DNA of 64,000 nt from Collinsella aerofaciens (GTDB lineage Bacteria > Actinomycetota > Coriobacteriia > Coriobacteriales > Coriobacteriaceae), in NCBI RefSeq assembly GCF_902364355.1, contig NZ_CABJDK010000002.1, positions 1 to 64,000 of the forward strand, in the 5' to 3' direction. The translations under genes and the position numbers were made by a program. This document shows positions 61,011 through 64,000 of the stretch, in pieces; position 1 is the stretch's first letter, and the number at the start of each line of letters is the position of its first letter. The notes beneath the pieces are model-generated. The model was given only the letters and a program-made list of their open reading frames with translations, was not told the DNA's origin and ran no database searches.

Positions 61011-62848
61011 TGACCAATCTCGTTTCCGCCACAACCCAATCGCTTGCCCACGATCCCATGGTGGGCCTGCGCCTGGCGCGCGTCGACGGGTTTGAGCCGG
61101 CCGTCGCCCTGGGCACGGACGAGCTTCCCGCCTACCTGCGCCGTTTTACGATGCTGTTTGCCGACGACGCCACCATGCGCCGCGGCGGCATCGGCCGCGT
61201 GACGCGTGCCGTCAACGCGCAGGGCGAGGCCGTGGCGCTCAAGCAGCTCATCTTGCCGGCGCGCGACGAATTTGATGACGATGTCGCCCACGAGGCGCTG
61301 GTCACCAAGTTCAAGGCGGCGTTTCGCGAGGAATATGAATGCCATCGTGCCCTTTCGGGCCTTAAGGGCTTTCCCCGCCTATACGGGTGGGGCGAGGTCG
61401 ACGGCGTGCCCGCGATTGTCATGGAGTGGGTCGAGGGCGAGACGCTCGCTCGCCTGCGCTCGCGCCTTGCCGTGGACGATGCCGGGCGTCTGTCGCCGCT
61501 CGTGGCGGCGCGCCTGGGTCGCGACCTGTTCGATCTGCTCTGCCGCATGAGCTTGGTAGGCGAGGGGTTCGTCCATCGCGATATCTCGCCCGCTAATATT
61601 ATGGTGCGCACGGCGCGCCTGCCGCTCGACCGACAGCTTGCCGAAGGCACTTTCGACCTGTGCTTGATCGACTTTGGCTCGTCGCTGGCGCTCGAGCCCG
61701 CCTCTGCGGTGGCCGGCACCGGCGGCAAGGCATCGTTTACCGAGTGCTATGCCACGTTGCGCCGCGCGACGGTGGCCTACGCCCCGCCCGAGATGCTCAC
61801 CGACGATATCCCCGACCTGCGCATGCTTCGCATGTCGCCGGCAATCGATGTCTATGCGGCGGCGAGTACGGTCTACGAGCTCATCGCCGGTGTCGCGCCG
61901 TACGAAGTAGCGCCGGGTGCGTCGGGTACTTCGGGCTCGCGCAAAAAGACGCGCGATATTGCCAGCCCTTATCGCCTCAAGATGGATACGCTGCCCGATT
62001 ATCCCGTCGGCGCCCACGCGCCCGGCTGCGACTTGACGCAACTGTTGCGACGCGAGCCCGATGTGGCACTTGCCGCGGCCGAACAGGCTCAGCAGCTGGG
62101 GCTCGATCCAAATTCCGAGGATCTGCGCGATGCGCTGGCGTTTGTCGATGCTCAGCTGTTCGATGTGGTGATGGCCTGCCTGTCCTGCCATCAGGAAGAT
62201 CGTCCCGAGCCGGCTGCGGTGGAGGCGGCGCTTTCGGCGTTTTGTGACCACTATGCGCAAAATGTCGCCCGCTCGCTTCGCGCCGAGCCGCTCATGCCGT
62301 GCCCGATGGAGGTATCGGGGCACACGGCCCGGCGCGCGGCGATGGTTGGTGCGACGGCGGTATGCGGCGTGCTTTGGGCTGTGGTCGTGGTATCAGCGGC
62401 GCTGTTGGCGTCGGGCGCTCATGTAACGCTCATCGTGGGACCGCTTATGTGGTCCGGGAAGCTGCCAGCCATTATCGCCGCGCTGGCGTTGGCGCTGCCG
62501 GGCATGGTGGGCATTGCCGCCGGAGCCTTGGCGCGCAATCGCCGCGCGGGGTTCCTGCAGGGCGTGTTGGCCCTTTCCGCCTGCGAGGTCCCGGCTCTGG
62601 CTGCACTCGCATGTACCGTGTTTTCCCAGCATGCCGTGGCGGATGGCCTGGTGGCCGCCATAATTGCAACCTATGCGCTCACGTGGTTTTTGCTGGCGAT
62701 GGGGTTTGCCTTTGAGCTTCCCGTCGTGTCAGCGCGACGTGTGAAAATTCCCATGGCGACGCCGCTTGCCGGCGGAGCCGCGGCTGCCCGCGCCTTTGGC
62801 GGGCCGGCCGAAGTATCCGACACTATCTCTGCGACCAAGGAGGGCTAA
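61007..62848 (+). CDS. Membrane Ser/Thr protein kinase, second locus (613 aa)
   Basis: Kinase domain (about 55-310): GGIGRVTRA glycine loop, VALKQLIL (VAIK), a long insert around KAAFREEYECHRAL, catalytic loop EGFVHRDISPANIM, DFGSS (DFG present) and APPEMLT (APE-like). About 450-575: four membrane helices (VCGVLWAVVVVSAALLASG; LPAIIAALALALPGMVGIAAG), then a short basic tail. HRDIS rather than HRDIK: the catalytic-loop Lys is replaced by Ser, as in tyrosine-kinase-like or small-molecule-kinase-like variants, so activity should be checked. Start overlaps the upstream gene by 4 bp. 3 bp before the FHA gene. Confidence 0.85.
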   Translation: MMTNLVSATTQSLAHDPMVGLRLARVDGFEPAVALGTDELPAYLRRFTMLFADDATMRRGGIGRVTRAVNAQGEAVALKQLILPARDEFDDDVAHEALVTKFKAAFREEYECHRALSGLKGFPRLYGWGEVDGVPAIVMEWVEGETLARLRSRLAVDDAGRLSPLVAARLGRDLFDLLCRMSLVGEGFVHRDISPANIMVRTARLPLDRQLAEGTFDLCLIDFGSSLALEPASAVAGTGGKASFTECYATLRRATVAYAPPEMLTDDIPDLRMLRMSPAIDVYAAASTVYELIAGVAPYEVAPGASGTSGSRKKTRDIASPYRLKMDTLPDYPVGAHAPGCDLTQLLRREPDVALAAAEQAQQLGLDPNSEDLRDALAFVDAQLFDVVMACLSCHQEDRPEPAAVEAALSAFCDHYAQNVARSLRAEPLMPCPMEVSGHTARRAAMVGATAVCGVLWAVVVVSAALLASGAHVTLIVGPLMWSGKLPAIIAALALALPGMVGIAAGALARNRRAGFLQGVLALSACEVPALAALACTVFSQHAVADGLVAAIIATYALTWFLLAMGFAFELPVVSARRVKIPMATPLAGGAAAARAFGGPAEVSDTISATKEG

Positions 62849-62851
62849 GCC

Positions 62852-63790
62852 ATGGCTTCTCAAGCCGAGCTCACCCCGTGCGGGGCAATGTTTGACATCT
62901 TTAAGCGCGCAGCGCACCTGAGCCATATCGAACTGTGCGGCCTGGTGCTCTCGAGCCGCCCGCTCGCCGACGGCCGTAGTCCGCAGAGCCGTGCCGCCGA
63001 TCGCTCCTGGGTTTCGCGCTTTATCGTGCGCGCGCCGGTCGGCACGCTGCAGGAACGTTATTTTGCCGATTACGGCACCTCGGCCGCGCGCATTATGTCG
63101 CAGCTGGCCTTGCGGCGGCGCAATCCCATGGACGCCGCGGCCGTGACCAATATGGTGTGCGGCCCCGCTGGCGAGCCCATGGTGCGGGCACTCGAGGAAT
63201 GCCATCAGGACACGAATCTCTATCGCAATGCGCTCGAGCGCCTGTCGCAGGCGGCTGAGCTCATGCCCGCCGAGCGCGCCGAGGCCATCCTGGTGCTGTT
63301 TGTCGCCGTGGGTTGCTCGGCAGATGTCCGCTCGTCGGTGACCTATGCCATCGACTACGCTCATGCGACCTGTGGCGGCGCCACGTCGACGCCGCGCTCG
63401 CTGAGCACATCTTCGGTCGCGGGCGAGCACGAGGCCGCGCCGGCGCATCCGTTGGGACTGTTGCGCGTGCAAAACGGCTACGTGGTGAGCGCCCCGCGCT
63501 GGATCCAGCCGAGTGAGGAAGGCGTCGAGGTCGGCGCGCTGGCAACGGGGGAGGGCGACATCACCGATGTCGGCGACGATGTCTCGGCCCGCCATGCCCA
63601 TATCTGGTGCGACGATTCTGGCACATGGTTTGTCGAGGACCTGTCATCCACGAACGGCACCGTGGTGGTAAACGGGGCCACGAGCGTGTGTATTCAAGTA
63701 GAGCCCGGTCGCTCCGCCCAGCTCAACCCCGGCGACGAGCTCAAACTCGGCGAATCCACCACCTACGCCATCCTCCTTGGTGCCCTCTAG
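62852..63790 (+). CDS. FHA-domain protein, partner of the second kinase (312 aa)
   Basis: N-terminal helical region of unknown type (residues 1-165). A linker (about 170-200) leads to an FHA domain (about 220-312): EVGALATGEGDITDVGDDVSARHAHIW, FVEDLSSTNGTVVVNG and LNPGDELKLGEST. The SxxH and STNG phosphothreonine-binding motifs are present; the usual GR of the first strand is replaced by ATGEG, so the phosphate-contacting Arg may be missing. Cytosolic. AAGGAGG precedes the ATG. Likely reader of the kinase encoded 3 bp upstream. Confidence 0.85.
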   Translation: MASQAELTPCGAMFDIFKRAAHLSHIELCGLVLSSRPLADGRSPQSRAADRSWVSRFIVRAPVGTLQERYFADYGTSAARIMSQLALRRRNPMDAAAVTNMVCGPAGEPMVRALEECHQDTNLYRNALERLSQAAELMPAERAEAILVLFVAVGCSADVRSSVTYAIDYAHATCGGATSTPRSLSTSSVAGEHEAAPAHPLGLLRVQNGYVVSAPRWIQPSEEGVEVGALATGEGDITDVGDDVSARHAHIWCDDSGTWFVEDLSSTNGTVVVNGATSVCIQVEPGRSAQLNPGDELKLGESTTYAILLGAL

Positions 63791-63844
63791 CCGGCAGATA
63801 GGGACGCTCCTTTTCTGCCGGCACTTGGGGACACTCCTTGGCGC
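63791..63844. repeat. GGGGAC-type dispersed repeat, copy at right end
   Basis: Starts one base after the FHA gene stop. Shares TTTTCTGCCGGCA and TTGGGGACACTCCTTG with 968-1021. It could act as a terminator, as TGCCGGCA is self-complementary. Confidence 0.7.
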
Positions 63845-63954
63845 GTCAGAGCCAGTCGCCCGGGGATGGAGGGGCCATTTTGGCCCTTGGCGGTCACCCA
63901 AGGTAAACCTTTACCGCCCGCCTATATTTGCCGAAATTACACTTGACGGCGGGG

Positions 63955-63960
63955 TACAAT
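63955..63960 (+). promoter_or_regulatory. Candidate -10 for a gene beyond the window
   Basis: TACAAT lies 40 bp before the end, in an AT-containing stretch that follows a gene-free 150 bp. No convincing -35 at 17 bp. The downstream gene would start outside the window. Confidence 0.3.
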
Positions 63961-64000
63961 AAACCCGCATGCGGATTTCCGTTGCGGGCGCCTCCCATCG

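Overview
The window is high-GC bacterial DNA and most resembles an anaerobic gut member of the Coriobacteriia (Actinomycetota), probably Collinsella or a close relative. This is inferred from gene content: a dnaK-grpE-dnaJ-hspR heat-shock operon, an actinobacterial-type kinase/FHA/phosphatase/SEDS-PBP operon, a NiaR-controlled nadABC operon, hydrogenase maturation genes and a mannose-family PTS. No rRNA or other strict taxonomic marker is present.

Layout. 0.2-0.8 kb: a lipoprotein gene. 1.3-7.9 kb, minus strand: a HAD phosphatase, hypE-hypD-hypC-hypF, nikR and a small companion gene, i.e. nickel sensing next to [NiFe]-hydrogenase maturation (hypA lies separately at 38.2 kb; hypB is not in the window). 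8.2-11 kb: thioredoxin, an unknown protein, a shortened GHKL kinase and a membrane protein whose stop codon comes from an insertion sequence. 11.0-13.0 kb: mobile-element zone with an IS3-type element (11039-12259), a decayed second IS on the minus strand and a 207-bp palindrome. 13.1-17.1 kb: nadA-nadB-nadC-niaR behind a 19-bp-arm palindrome overlapping the promoter. 17.2 kb: ferredoxin. 18-22.3 kb: dnaK-grpE-dnaJ-hspR. 22.6-24.9 kb: aconitase-family hydratase. 25-26.7 kb: two small envelope proteins. 27-29.6 kb: clpB, sharing an upstream block with dnaK. 30.3-35.1 kb: AAA ATPase, two membrane proteins and a TetR regulator. 35.3-38.6 kb: a 925-residue iron-sulfur flavoprotein and hypA. 39-42.3 kb: mannose-type PTS IIAB-IIC-IID and a DUF956 (ManO) protein. 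42.6-43 kb: tRNA-Arg(CCT) and an array of its 3' fragments. 43-53.3 kb, minus strand: kinase, fhaA, fhaB, PP2C phosphatase, a single-chain RodA/FtsW-PBP fusion, and pknB with four PASTA domains. 54.3-59.9 kb: dnaX-ybaB-recR, split by two inserted genes. 60.1-63.8 kb: a second kinase/FHA operon with a Ser/Gly-rich exported protein.

How the genes work together. Two loci couple Ser/Thr phosphorylation and FHA phospho-reading to the envelope; the larger carries a complete peptidoglycan polymerase-transpeptidase as one polypeptide. NikR plus Hyp proteins handle nickel and hydrogenase assembly. NAD synthesis appears autoregulated by NiaR. HspR probably controls both dnaK and clpB.

The most unusual feature is intergenic. 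At about 1.1, 17.6 and 42.4 kb there are arrays of a 14-mer (GGGAYRCRSTTTCC-like) that strictly alternates in orientation with a 16/18-nt spacer rhythm (62-bp period). A second family of GGGGAC/GGGACAGG-containing palindromes is scattered through many other gaps. Neither is explained by any protein in the window.
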